Part shown: positions 25,257-36,390 of the stretch, piece by piece | Layout: each line of letters opens with the position of its first letter | Position numbering within the stretch: position 1 is the first letter of the stretch | Source of the DNA: Magnaporthiopsis rhizophila | Taxonomy: Eukaryota > Ascomycota > Sordariomycetes > Magnaporthales > Magnaporthaceae | Length of the DNA stretch: 64,000 bases | Assembly (NCBI GenBank): GCA_003049465.1 | Contig: PYSS01000021.1 | Coordinates: 161,311-225,310 of the forward strand | Direction: 5' to 3' | Notes under the pieces: model-generated | The model's input: only the letters and a program-made list of their open reading frames with translations | The model's database searches: none | Told to the model about the DNA's origin: nothing | Position numbers and translations under genes: made by a program

Positions 25257-25709
25257 ATGGTTTGTCAATGGCACCTTGGATCAGCCCAAGCCTGATATCG
25301 GCCTGGATACTGACGGAGGACACAGGGTCTCGAAATCGTAGCCTATGTCTTGTCCGCCCTGACCGCCTCTGGCGGAATAATGGGCTATGCGAAGAGAGGA
25401 TCGGTGCCCTCAATGGTTGCAGGCTGCTCCGTCGGTCTTCTATGTGAGTTGCACGACCGACCATCCCCGCAGCAAGGTGTTTTACTGAAGGTGGACGCTC
25501 ATACCCTCGCGCCAGACGGTCTTGGAGCTTACAAGATCCAGAACCGACAGCCGTACGGCGTCGAGCTGGCGCTACTTGCATCGGTTGTGCTCGGCGGCGC
25601 CTCTATCCCCCGTGCCATCCGCCTGAAGAAGCCAGTGCCCATCATGTTGAGCCTGCTCTCAACATTCGGAGCCGTCACCTTCGGCAACGCCCTCCGCCAG
25701 GGAGCGTAG
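25257..25709 (+). CDS. TMEM14/UPF0136 family small membrane protein
   Basis: Small multi-pass membrane protein. Mammalian TMEM14C works in mitochondrial haem-precursor transport, but fungal members are little studied. Three exons give 104 aa: 25257-25259 (the ATG alone), 25326-25443 and 25516-25709. The first junction ATG/GGT yields MGLEIVAYVLSALTASGG, the expected family N-terminus. The intron has a TACTGAC branch point just before its acceptor but a less usual GTTTGT donor. The second junction restores VGLLYGLGAYKIQNRQPYG, a hallmark block. RAIRLKKPVPIMLSLLSTFG completes the last helices. No other upstream ATG gives this frame. It converges with CMC2, 351 bp apart. The domain call is firm; the 3-nt first exon is inferred from frame and homology. 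Confidence 0.85.
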
Positions 25710-26060
25710 GGCGGCCCTCTCTTCGTCAAGTCGTCGATGGCACGCTACATGTGCATCACGACTGTGTACCTCGACGTAGCGCAGCTGGCTGTTGGACCGG
25801 TATCCTATGCGATCGCAGGATTTATGGAGAGGTATGCGGCATGCGCGAGAGCCACGCCTGCTTCTTTCGCCTTGTGTTTATAGTGTAGTTATAATACACG
25901 GCCGAGCAATGCAACGATGTTCCCTCGCGGTGATGTCCGTCGCTGTGATGCGGGGGCCGGCGGGACTCGACGGAGCTGGGTGTGGCAGCGGGCGTTCCGG
26001 AATAGCGGTGTTCGACCTAGGGACACTTTTGTTGTCGCGATTCGGGCCGAGATGCCATGG
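25710..26060. other. Convergent intergenic between TMEM14-like and CMC2
   Basis: 351 bp between opposing stop codons; 3' UTR sequence for both. No gene is seen. Confidence 0.55.
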
Positions 26061-26444
26061 TCATGAGTTCTCGTCGATTTCCTTCCAGGCCGCCTTGATC
26101 CTCGCCTTCTTGTCGTCGACAGCGCTGCGGTTCTCGGCCTGACGCTTCACCCTTTCTGCCCTCAGGCACTTGGCGAGCGCATCCTTCGCATCGTTGCACA
26201 TGCCCATCGACTTCCAAAGAAACCCACGGGCATGACACTCCTCGAACGCGGCGATAACCTCCTCGCAACCTGTAGGCACATGCACATTACAGGTAAGCAG
26301 GTGCATTCGGGTCGGTCAACACAGATTGCCGGTCATGCAGCATCGAGTTTTGTCGATAGCTCTGTCCTGTGAACGCGGGGGAGGGTCAGGAAATGGAGAG
26401 CCGTCTGTACCAGCACTGCTTTGAGTGTGGAGATGGGGATGCAT
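26061..26444 (-). CDS. CMC2: Cytochrome c oxidase assembly factor CMC2 (twin CX9C)
   Basis: Small protein of the mitochondrial intermembrane space needed for cytochrome c oxidase biogenesis. It is imported by the Mia40 disulphide relay. Two exons, 26444-26411 and 26269-26061, give 80 aa; the 141-bp intron joins MHPHLHTQSSAG to CEEVIAAFEEC. Both CX9C motifs are visible: CEEVIAAFEEC and CNDAKDALAKC, separated by HARGFLWKSMGM. A charged C-terminal helix follows (RAERVKRQAENR...KAAWKEIDENS). The start MHPHL matches the family N-terminus exactly. It is divergent from prefoldin subunit 2, with 345 bp between start codons. Confidence 0.93.
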
Positions 26445-26789
26445 TATCTCCTGTGTGCAACCGGTAGGCTTGGCCCAAGAATCGAGTGTTAGGAGATTGT
26501 GAGGGTCGTGCCTCTGTACCGATGCGCTTTCGGGTGTTGGAGGCAAATGGCGCGAGATGTGATGCGAAGAATCCAGTTCACCACGACCCACCAAGATCCG
26601 TACCGTGCTCAACTCACACAAGGCGGGCGCCCTTTTACGGCCCCACTTGCAGTCCTGGCAGCCCACCGGCCCTGGAGGTAGGCGCCATCGATGTTGAGCC
26701 AACTCCCACCTTCTCTTGCACAACGTGCCGTCACAGTTTAGCATCAAGCAGGGCTTTCGACACTGAGAGCCCCCTCACAACTGCCCAGC
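26445..26789. promoter_or_regulatory. Probable bidirectional promoter of CMC2 and prefoldin subunit 2
   Basis: 345 bp between divergent start codons. No convincing TATA box was identified. The promoter role is inferred from gene orientation only. Confidence 0.5.
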
Positions 26790-27097
26790 ATGGCGACTCA
26801 ACAGGTCTCAGTCAAAAAGCAGCAAGGTACTGCCAAAGAAATGAAATCAGTCACAAAGAGGGGTTTGTCGACGTACTAAGTCGTTTCGATCTGCAGAATT
26901 GCAGGCGCAGTACACCAACTACAAGGACACCCTCCAGCAGGTGGCCAGAAAAATCGGTGACGTCGAGCAGGAGGCAGAGGAGCACAAGTAAGTCATGGCG
27001 TGGGCATGCCACGATTTTCGTTTTTCCCCGCTCCGAGAGGGATGAGGCGCGCGCACTCGCACTATCCAAAACCTCCGTGACCAACTCACCGCTCTGC

Positions 27098-27149
<52 letters not shown>

Positions 27150-27513
27150 AAATAAACAAGCGAACGAAAAGCTTCCTCACCGCTTATCTGGCTAACCAGG
27201 CACTCCCAGACTTGTTCTCGAGACGTTGGAGCCCCTCCCAGGTGACCGGAAGTGCTTCCGTCTCATCAACGGCGTACTAGTCGAGAGGACCGTCAAGGAT
27301 GTCGTGCCGGCTCTCAAGACAAATGCTGAGGGGCTGCGCAAGGTCCTGGAGGATCTGGTAAAGCAGTACAAGACAAAGGAGGATGATTTCGAGAAGTGGA
27401 AGGTGCCTAAACCCGCCCCGAGACGCCATCCTGCACCCCAGGACTTGAGTACGTGTCGCTGACAGGAATCTACGTCACAGAAGAGAAATAACGTCCAGGT
27501 TGTGCAGTCTTAG
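26790..27513 (+). CDS. GIM4: Prefoldin subunit 2 (GIM complex)
   Basis: Beta-type subunit of the hexameric prefoldin co-chaperone, which passes nascent actin and tubulin to the CCT chaperonin. Four exons, 26790-26826, 26897-26987, 27210-27402 and 27481-27513, give 117 aa. The N-terminal coil (LQAQYTNYKDTLQQVARKI) is followed by the beta hairpin core (LETLEPLPGDRKCFRLINGVL, broken here) and the C-terminal coil (LKTNAEGLRKVLEDLVKQY). The last short exon supplies the usual tail KRNNVQVVQS. Each junction restores the family sequence in frame. The 222-bp third intron contains a 50-base A run, odd for a conserved housekeeping gene. Confidence 0.93.
27099..27148. repeat. A50 homopolymer inside prefoldin intron 3
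   Basis: Fifty consecutive A residues on the plus strand, between the donor at 26988 and the acceptor ending at 27209. The acceptor has a CTAAC branch-point candidate near 27191, downstream of the run. Confidence 0.85.
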
Positions 27514-30500
27514 GCTAGGACGGCCGGCAGATACGTACCTGGTAGCGATGGAAACCATGAGCGAAATACGGGATACAAGGCCCGCGCATGGGGATGAGCA
27601 TCAGAGTGTTGTCTGGATACCCCAAAACATCTGTAGCGAGTTGGATTTGGCGATGAGTCTCGGATGCCAACTCACACGTCCGATGGGATGATCCAGGAGG
27701 CCGCACCGAGGCTGCATAGAACGGTCAGAGTGCCCCTTTAAGGTGACGAAGAGCAGGTTTCAGAATGCTGGATGCTGCATCTGCCTGCGATGCTAGCTAA
27801 GCTCGGCCGACATGGTGGTGGGTATGTGCTGTACAAAAAACTCACTGGTGTGGTGGAGTGACGCAGCATCCATCGGCGGCAAGAGCGTCTCGATGCCCAA
27901 CCGGCAGTTTTCGGTTCCATGGCCATGTTTGGAGGCCGTTGGGCTCTGATAGGACAACGAGGATCAAACTGGTCTTTTTTTACGTATTTGTTTTGTTTAT
28001 TTGTTTTTGCTCCGGTAGGAACCATTGATGCAGCTGTGACGACAAGGGAAAAGGAAACGAGACGTCAACACTCGTATATGGTGAGACCCAGGGGTGTGGG
28101 AGAGCAGCAGAAGGGGAGGCAAAGTACTGGCTGGTATGGCTTTTGGGAGGGCCGAAATTTCATCTGGCTGGTATGTATCGCGGGCCTCTAGGACCTCGTT
28201 TTGTCATTGTAAAGGCGCTCGTCAGCCCTAGACTCAGTTACCGAGCTACCTCTAACACGTCCATGGACCTATCCCCGGGCTTGCCGGGCCAGCAGTCCTA
28301 GTCGGGGGTGTCATCACGAGATAGGGATAGATGGATCATGGGCTGGCGTCCCCATGTCTCGCATGCAGTAATGAAAATGCTGGAATGCCTGTGATGTCAA
28401 CTCCCTACCCAAAAAATGAGGAGATCCGGTATTGGGAAAGCTCTTGGCTCCAGTGCTCGCCTAGAACAAGAAGTGATGGGGATCGAAAGAAACAAATGAT
28501 GGCGAAGGCAACAGTAAAGCTGCCCAGTCATGTTTTGTGATATGAACGTGAACATGAACACTCCTGACGATAGCTCTCCCGGGCTGGCAGGTCACCGGAG
28601 CCTCTCCACAATGAGCCCGGGTTCGAGCAATCACTGCCTACCTAGCCTGTGCGACCCCGTTTTCATGCAAAGGCAACCTGTTCTGATCTGGCCATCCTGC
28701 GGGCCTAACTCCGTTTCTGGAAATCGGGAAACGATCCTGACACTTCTGGGCATTCGTTTGGCCCAATCTTCTCCCAGCTTTTCGGGGGTGGTGATTTTCG
28801 TCTCCGTACCCTCCTTCCTGAATTGTATAACCCACCAGGCTGGACGGGACGGCTATTCGAGGATAAATCTTCCAATGAAAATCACCGACGCCATGTAATT
28901 TTGTCATTGGCCAAGGATAAGAGGAAATGGACAAAGGAGAGCGAGGGACATGGGTTACTGGGAGGCAGTTGAATTAAAAGTTTGGCGGGTTTCAAAGATC
29001 GTCACCTGTGAGCGGATCATCGGTCATTTTTCCTTTTGTCGTACTCCACACCAGCTTGCTGCTTCTCCGACTGGACATCCAGCCTTACGTGCGACTGACG
29101 GGTGTGACTAGGCCGTCCAGGGAAACGAGCGGTTCGCCATTTAGGGCCAACGGATGGAAGGCTAGCTAAAAAGACGGTCTTGCTTGGGCAACCAGTCAAG
29201 GCCGACACAAAAAACCCGAAGCGGCTACCTGCTCACTCCGATGTCTTGGACTTTGCGAGTTTTTAGGTTCTTTGCGCACTCCCACGTCCGTGTGCGTATC
29301 ACCTACACACCAGAAAAGGCGTGTTGTCGATCCATGGACGTGGGCCGGTCGTCTGGGCTGCAATTGACAAATCAGCCTCCGTACTCACCATCCCCCATTA
29401 GGAGTGGCGTTTGCCATGTACTTGAGATGTTTCTGACTCGTCCCGTTCAACAACGGGTTACGGACTTCACTTGCACATCGCAGAAGGGAACCTGAGAGAT
29501 ACCTGGTCAATACACCTTGCGGCACAAGCGCCTGGCAAAGACGGGGTCAATACCCAACATGCGGTTAGCCGTAGCGTGGCCCAGAACCTTTTGGTTTTTC
29601 TGGTCTTTTGCTCACCCCGATCCCAGACCGCTCCGTCTGAGGAGAAGAGGGAGGCCCTCCAAAGCATCCGTCATGGATTGCCTGACCGCCACTGCGGCTG
29701 GAGCGAGGTCGGGTCTTGATACCTGCCCAGGCGCATCTACATACATACCTATACTACGTAGGTGGCAGCTTGCGGCGCCAGGCGCGGGGAGGAAGGCGTA
29801 ATCGAGATTTGGGACGAGGGCGGCCGCCTTGGGTTGGGCTTCGGGTGTCTTGGTTGCTGGCTCTCTCCAACGGGAACATGCATCCTTTCTCAGGTTGACA
29901 ACGGCTCCCAAGGCGGATCATGCGAGTCTGCACGCCAACCTAATTTGATTGACAGGCGAATGGCGAGTTGGAAAACTTTCTGACATCCTGTCAACAATTT
30001 CTTTCCATGATCCAGCCTGGACGCGAGGGCAGGTGACGGGTTGTGTGGGAAAGGAGAGGGGCTTCTTTGGATTTGCAATTTCCAGCTTCATATTCTGCAC
30101 GTCCAGTGTGGGTGGTGTGGCTGGCATACACTGGGCGCCTGCAACCGCCGAGACAATGCAGGGCCGACTGTTGGGCCATGGTCGACAGACAACAACATCC
30201 CGCGTGGAGGCGCTCTTGCTGATGCGGCCATGCCATGGCTCGTTCATCGCTGCCCTAGCTGCCCGCCTCCAAACGCGCGCGAGCGGGGGTGCTGGGCTCC
30301 ACCGTGCGTGTTCTGAGTGATTCCTGTGAGCCGAGCTCAATCAAGACCAGACTTTTCGGCCCTGACCGCAAAAACAGACCCGCTTGACTCCCGCGCCGCC
30401 CTCCCATTGATTCTCTCCCAACCTGCACCACCCCACGCCGTCGCTGTGTACTTTGTTGACGGGGCTTGCAGCTGTTTGATCCAAGGAACGCGCGGAACAG

Positions 30501-32000
30501 AACAAGAAAAGAGCCTCGACGACCGCCTGCTCTTGTCGTCATAACCCAAAGTCTACATCCAACGAGGTGAGTGAGGGTCCAAGACCCGCCAGCTCAGAGC
30601 TTTTTCCCATGTGCCGCGCCTCGGCCTTCGCGCGCCCACGCGCTCCTCCGCCCCTCTTCTCCGGATCTTGTATCGCAAGCCCTGTTTTCCATGTTGTTTC
30701 CCGCTTGCTGGGTATGCGTACCTACGTACACTCTGCTACGTAAGGTACCTGCCGGCTTGTTGTCTCAGGCACGGCTTCCCTCCCAATCCACACAACCCGA
30801 GACCCGTGAGCTGTGTGTGGCCGCTGGGCTGCCACGACCACACCCATTGGCTCTTTTTTTTTTTCTTTTTTCCTTTTTTTTTTTTTTTTCTCCCCCCGTC
30901 TGCCCACCCCTTCCCCGATGCTCCATACTGCTTGCTGTCTTTTTAATTCGTTCTATTTTATTTTATCCCCTAAACTGCTTAATAACCTTTTATTTTCCTC
31001 ACATCTGACTCGACGCCGCAGACAACAAATCCTCTATCGGGGCCGCACAAAGCGCACTCGTCGGTGGAAATCCCAGCCAATCCCCGTCGAGCCGGCTATT
31101 TCTTGCGCTATTGGAGCGCCGGACACAAGGGAGACAGGGAAAAAGAGAGACGTTGCCCAAGGTTGTTTGCTATCTGGCGACCAGGACTGTAGGTAGGCAA
31201 CCAACCATGTTGACGCTCTTGGATGCGTGTAACCTGCGCGGCCCCGTGGCTGGCCATACACACACACGTCCACATTCTCTCTTTTACAGAACGGCTCCCG
31301 GCTTGTGGTTGTCTCCCGCAAACCCTGCGTGCTGGTCCGACTGCTCGCCCGACGCCTGACTGCGTGGACGGGTACATGGCCAACTGTCCCCGACTGCGCC
31401 GTCTTTGTTGCGAAGGGTGTGAAGGGGTGGCAGCAACAAAAGACGCCAAAGGGGTCGAGCAGGATCGGGCGGGCGGGCGAGACGAAACGGCAGACTGCCT
31501 GCGAGCCAAGCCGTCCTGGCCCCGAGCTCTGTACTGGAGACGCCGCTCCCCGGGAGGCCAAGCGGCCTCCTAGGCACACGCCTCGCAGAGCGGAGTGTGG
31601 GGATCCGCTGCAAGCAATCAGCAACTTAAGCACTTGGGACAGCGCAGGCCGGTGTGTCCGCACACCCCCCTCCCAGCTGCTCCGTCCAGCCCACCTCCCG
31701 ACCACGTCAGGGGTTCTGCTTCCGTCACTGCCTGGTAGTCGGGCTTATGATGTGGTAGCCGTAAGAAGAAAAAGAAAGAAAAAAAGAAAAAGAACCACCC
31801 GTCGTTCGGGACACGCGAAGCATGACTGACGCAGCATTGCAGGCCCAGGCCCAGCCCCCTGCCCGCCCCAGGACACCAATAATAGTCTACGAGGCTTACA
31901 ACCCTGCAACGAGTAGGAGTACCTTACCTCCAACAGGCTGTGCGAGCTCGCAGTCCAAGGAATTTACAAGAAGCCCGCACCCGCCTGCAGGTAGCCAAAG
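27514..32000. other. 4.5 kb intergenic region and HAP3 leader
   Basis: No gene is supported between the prefoldin stop and the HAP3 start. The last 1.4 kb is pyrimidine-rich (T tracts near 30857 and 30877) and looks like a long HAP3 promoter and leader. A possible leader intron runs from a GTGAGT donor near 30568 to a CAG acceptor at 31021, preceded by a CTGAC branch point near 31005. An upstream reading frame starting at 31822 overlaps the HAP3 start. Confidence 0.5.
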
Positions 32001-33282
32001 ATGTCGGACTCCCCCCAATCCAATCCAAAGGAAGTCGAGGGTGTACAATCACCCGACGAGGAAGCACCAATGAACGATTCTCAGGATCCACAGGGAGGCG
32101 CGCTCTCCTATGAGCAGTTCGAGGTCAAGGAGCAAGACCGGTGGCTACCAATAGCGAATGGTATGTGGATCCCTCTGCCTCTCTTTCTCCCCTTCTCTCC
32201 CTCTTCTTCGTCCCTGCGTTCTAGTCCTGGTCCTGGTTTCTGGTCCTGGGCCGTGATTCGCACGCACGCGCGCCGCGCGCCATATCGTCCACTCTGCTTC
32301 GACCCGCATGGAGACAGCACTGGTCTGCCCCTGGCTGCGTTGACTGGTTGCCCAACTGCTGCCGTCTCTGCCTCTGCTGCCTGCCCTGCATAGCCCGCAT
32401 CCACTTGCCTCTGGGCTGTTGTTGGCCTGTATCGTCCGCGTCTGCAGCATCCTATCTGCTGGCCCCCCTTTTTCTCCATGTCCCACGACTCTTCATCCTC
32501 CAGGTCGCCCGAAGCGCCTCGCGCTTCGTCTTCCAAGAACGACAAGCAGCAACATGATTCCTACGATGCTAACATACGGAACTTTGCACCAGTTGCCCGG
32601 ATCATGAAGAATGCACTGCCCGACAACGCCAAGATCGCAAAGGAGGCCAAGGAGTGCATGCAGGAGTGTGTGAGCGAGTTCATCTCCTTCATCACCAGCG
32701 AAGGTGAGTTCCGCAGACATTTTCTTTATCTTTGTTTCCTTCACCACCATCAGTGGCGACTGACAAACAGCCGCGCTGCGTCTGATGCGCGGGAGAGGCG
32801 CTGTAAGCGCGTTTGCGCCTTGCATGAATGCTGACCTATCACAGCGTCGGAGAAGTGTCATCAGGAGAAACGGAAGACGGTCAACGGCGAGGACATCCTG
32901 TTCGCCATGACTTCTCTCGGCTTCGAGAATTACGCAGAGGCTTTGAAGATATACCTCGCAAAATATCGTGAGGTACGTGTTTTCATCCTATCCATCGCCA
33001 ACAAACTTTTCTTCGTCTCTCTTTCACTGCGCCATCCACGCTCTTTTCCTCTGACTGGTGCTCTAGCAGTCTCAATCGACCCGAGGCGATGGCCAGCAAA
33101 ACCGTCCGAGCAGCCAAGGCTACGGTGCGCCGCCGGGGTCCGCGTCCGGGACGAATCCAGCCTCGTCGGCCTTCCCGGGCGGCGAACTCGGTCAACAACA
33201 AGGAGATAGCACCGGCGACACCGCAGGCTATCTGTACAATGCGCAGGGCGGACACAACGGTGCTGCTCCGGGCGAGTACTGA
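32001..33282 (+). CDS. HAP3: CCAAT-binding factor subunit B (HapC/Hap3/NF-YB)
   Basis: Histone-fold subunit of the heterotrimeric CCAAT-binding complex, which regulates respiration, iron and nitrogen genes. Four exons are proposed: 32001-32160, 32593-32703, 32845-32972 and 33070-33282, giving 203 aa. The acceptor at 33066/33069 is a tandem TAG/CAG, so one extra Gln is possible. The conserved core spans about 45-135: EQDRWLPIANVARIMKNALP, then AKIAKEAKECMQECVSEFIS, SEKCHQEKRKTVNGEDILF and TSLGFENYAEALKIYLAKYR. The tail is Gln/Gly/Ser-rich and ends PGEY. Intron 1 is 432 bp, large for this genome, with a perfect TGCTAAC branch point near 32567. The segment upstream of exon 2 is open in frame and has its own ATG at 32478. 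Confidence 0.93.
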
Positions 33283-34299
33283 GCACAACTCGCGGACAAG
33301 CACGAAGGGTAGCCAATCGCACCCTGCTCCCTCGTTGATGCTGCAGACCATCCCGGTCTCCGAATAATCAGTCGTCACTCCGTCCTCGTCAGACCTTTCA
33401 ATCACTCTGCGGCCCTGGACAGACTCGGTTGTCGCCAGCTGGGTCAGGGGCCCGAACAGGTCCGATCGAGTCTATTTGCCCATCTGGACATATTCCATGG
33501 CGTCGGCCCGAAAATGCTTTCATGCTGTGTTTCCTTGGTGTACATGTTTTGGGATACGCTGGAGCGCTGGTGGACGTGTTTTGGTTAGCTTGTGATATTT
33601 TGTTTTTCTTTACTCAACCTTGGTCTTCGGTAGATATCCCTCAAGAGGCGTTCCCTGTGCTTCTCCATGTTTCGCTTGGGAGCGGTCTTGAGCGACATGT
33701 ACCTAGTTCTACAGTACTCGTTGGATTTCGACAAGGGAATATCAGACGGCGGCCTCCAGGGTCTGGATATTTAGATGTTATTCTCCAACTTGCCTCCATC
33801 ATTCTTCTCACTATGTGAATGACGATGATCTCCAAATTCCTCCATCGCTCGCGTGTGCGGCTCCACTTCCCCATAATTCAGATGCGCGGGTCCATAATTC
33901 CAAAAGTTTTCTGAACGCACGGGCACTGGACCCCTCTACCAGGCAGCCTAGCCAAAATCTCAAAATATTTTGATCTTGGTATTCAATTGAACCTCGCGAC
34001 ATCTTCCACCATTCGGCCCCTCCAAATCGCCGCCCACCGCTGCTCCCTCCGGCCCGCTAGCCGACCCGAAACACCATTTGCGGAACTGCTGGCGAGCGGA
34101 TACACCGTCATACTATGTTTAACCCAGACTCGTGCACGTTTTCCATCTGGTTTCGTAACCACAGCCTTGCCTAGAGAGGCAGCCTAGGCAGCCGCATCGT
34201 TTCTCGCCCCCCAGACCACTCTCTCGACGAGGCGACCTAGCCAGAGAATACCCATCGCAGGGCTGCGAATAGCCCATTTCTTCTTACCTCACTACAAAT
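33283..34299. other. Intergenic between HAP3 and RRN3
   Basis: About 1 kb with no supported gene. It should contain the HAP3 3' UTR and the RRN3 promoter, both genes being on the plus strand. Confidence 0.55.
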
Positions 34300-36390
34300 A
34301 TGACGACCTCAGCCTCTCGCACAGCCCTGTCGGGGGGTTCCTACCCCTCCCCAGCGCCATCCCAGAACTCTGCGCTCAGCAAGAAGCCGATCCTGCGGAC
34401 ACCTCAGCCCGTGCTTTCTACCAAGAGGAAACGGGGCGGCGACCCCGAAGATAGCCTCGACAGCAGCCCGACGAAGCGACTCAAACATGTCACCTTTGAC
34501 TTGGCGGCCAACATGACGGTGGACATCCAAACCAGAACGCTCGAGGAGACCAAGCGCGAGGTTCGGAGGGCCCTCGAGGACCGCAGTCGTGGCGACACCG
34601 AAGGCTACGACGGGCTCAAGTCCGTCTTCCAGAACGACAGGCAACGATACGTTGCTCCGATAGTCGGTGAGGACGAGGATTGCCTGAAGCCGCAAGAGCT
34701 CATCGTCTACGTCGTCGCGCTCTCCACATGCACGCCACTGCTGGACAAGTCGTGTTCCGACCTCGTCAAGAGCGTGATGCGATGCTCCTGGCTCGGCAGG
34801 GATGATGCTTTCTGCAAGGCGTACACGCAGTTTCTGGCGGGTTTGATCAGCGCCCAGGGAACGACGCTGGAGCTGGTGCTGTCCATGATCACGGAGAAGT
34901 TCAAGGACTATCGCGAGTCGGCGTGGAGCGTGCCCGACTTTCCGAAGGTCAGCGTCGAGCTAGCGCACGACCGGCTCCACGGCGCGCTTGCATACATCCT
35001 GAGGCTGTTCCCAGCAGCCCGGGCTGTGCTGTGCGACCTGCTGGGCAAGCACTTCCCCTACCTGGAGGAGTCGAAGCGGGTGCACACCTCCTATGTCGAC
35101 AACCTCCTCCGGCTGAGGCGGTATGCGCCAGACCTGGGCCAAGATATCATGGAACTGATCATCGACCGTCTCGTAAAAATCGACGTCCAGGTCCAGTTCG
35201 ATCTCGAGGACATGGATGATGACCTGACGGCGGCCATCGTGCTCCAGCTCGATTCTGGCAAGACGAACAATGCGCTGGACCCTGCGGACTCGGACGATAG
35301 CGATGTCGAGTCCATTGCCAGCGACGACAGCGACTTTGACGCCGAGGCCAACAGGATAGAATCCGGGGCCACGACCATCCAGAAGCTGGACGCCATCATG
35401 GACACTCTCTTCGAGCTGTACAAGCCGAGGTTCGAGAAGCCCGAGTCTGAAGAGGCGAAGGAGTGCCTGGCAGACATGATATCCGACTTTGTCAACCTGA
35501 TCCTGCCGACCTACAAGTCCCGGCACACTCAATTCCTCGTCTTCCACTTCAGCCAGTACGCGCCGGAACTGATGGACCTGTTCGTCGGCACGCTGTTTAA
35601 TCTCGCGTTCGAGTCGAACCGACCCATGGCGCTCCGACAGTCGGCCACAGCGTACCTGGCCAGTTACGTGGCCCGGGGAGGTCTGGTGCCGGCCGAGATT
35701 GTGCAGAACATGGTCAACCTCCTGTGCCACCACATCGATGGTCAGATGCGGAGTCACATGGAGGGGTGCCGCGGCCCCGATCTGCGGCGCTACAAGCATC
35801 TGTACTGCTTGGTGCAGGCGCTCCTGTACATTTTCTGCTTTCGCTGGAAGGAGCTCGTGACCTGGGCACCGGACATCGTGGATCAAGAAGACCTCTCGTC
35901 GTATCTCGGACACGACCTGGAATGGATCCCTGGCTTCAGGGAGTCGATGAGCCGGATGATCCACAGCCGGTTCAACCCACTCAAGGTGTGCTCTCCGGCC
36001 ATCGTGAACGAGTTTGCCGATCTCGCGCGGCACCTCAAGTTCATGTACGTCTACCCGCTGCTGGAGAGCAACAAGCGCGTGCATCTCTCGCAGTTTGTCT
36101 CGGGAGACTACTCGACAGGCGGCGCCCTCCGAGACACCTGCGGCGATCCCTACGACGAGAAGGCGCTCCAGTTAGAGGCGTACTTCCCGTTTGACCCCTA
36201 CCAGCTTCCTATCAGCAAGCGATGGATCAACGACGACTATGTCAAGTGGCGGACGCTGACGGACCTCCACGACCGAGAAGACGATCTTGATGACAACGAC
36301 ATATCTGAAGTTGAGGGAGAGAATGCGGAGAATGGCGAGGAGTATGAAGAAGAGGGCACAGCGACAGACGCTGAGGATGATGACGACTGA
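34300..36390 (+). CDS. RRN3: RNA polymerase I-specific transcription initiation factor Rrn3
   Basis: Bridges RNA polymerase I to the rDNA promoter core factor, so it controls rRNA synthesis in the nucleolus. A single exon encodes 696 aa. A basic, Ser/Pro-rich N-terminus (TKRKRGGDPEDSLDSSPTKR) precedes a HEAT-like helical body starting near residue 85 (DGLKSVFQNDRQRYVAPI). Family blocks seen include WLGRDDAFCKAYTQFLAGLI, LHGALAYILRLFP, HTSYVDNLLRLRRYAP and RQSATAYLASYVARGG. FCFRWKELV and the C-terminal YFPFDPYQLPISKRWI are also present. A central acidic loop (DPADSDDSDVESIASDDSDF) and an acidic tail (EEYEEEGTATDAEDDDD) are typical. A pyrimidine-rich stretch follows the stop. Confidence 0.95.
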   Translation: MTTSASRTALSGGSYPSPAPSQNSALSKKPILRTPQPVLSTKRKRGGDPEDSLDSSPTKRLKHVTFDLAANMTVDIQTRTLEETKREVRRALEDRSRGDTEGYDGLKSVFQNDRQRYVAPIVGEDEDCLKPQELIVYVVALSTCTPLLDKSCSDLVKSVMRCSWLGRDDAFCKAYTQFLAGLISAQGTTLELVLSMITEKFKDYRESAWSVPDFPKVSVELAHDRLHGALAYILRLFPAARAVLCDLLGKHFPYLEESKRVHTSYVDNLLRLRRYAPDLGQDIMELIIDRLVKIDVQVQFDLEDMDDDLTAAIVLQLDSGKTNNALDPADSDDSDVESIASDDSDFDAEANRIESGATTIQKLDAIMDTLFELYKPRFEKPESEEAKECLADMISDFVNLILPTYKSRHTQFLVFHFSQYAPELMDLFVGTLFNLAFESNRPMALRQSATAYLASYVARGGLVPAEIVQNMVNLLCHHIDGQMRSHMEGCRGPDLRRYKHLYCLVQALLYIFCFRWKELVTWAPDIVDQEDLSSYLGHDLEWIPGFRESMSRMIHSRFNPLKVCSPAIVNEFADLARHLKFMYVYPLLESNKRVHLSQFVSGDYSTGGALRDTCGDPYDEKALQLEAYFPFDPYQLPISKRWINDDYVKWRTLTDLHDREDDLDDNDISEVEGENAENGEEYEEEGTATDAEDDDD

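Noticed and set aside
26851..27180. 109-aa minus-strand frame with a long phenylalanine run
   Set aside because: Created by translating the A50 tract of the prefoldin intron.
31305..31829. Overlapping frames on both strands between 31.0 and 31.8 kb
   Set aside because: No family motif, heavy overlap and probable HAP3 leader sequence; treated as non-coding.
34960..36084. 374-aa minus-strand frame opposite RRN3
   Set aside because: Antisense shadow of a conserved single-exon gene.
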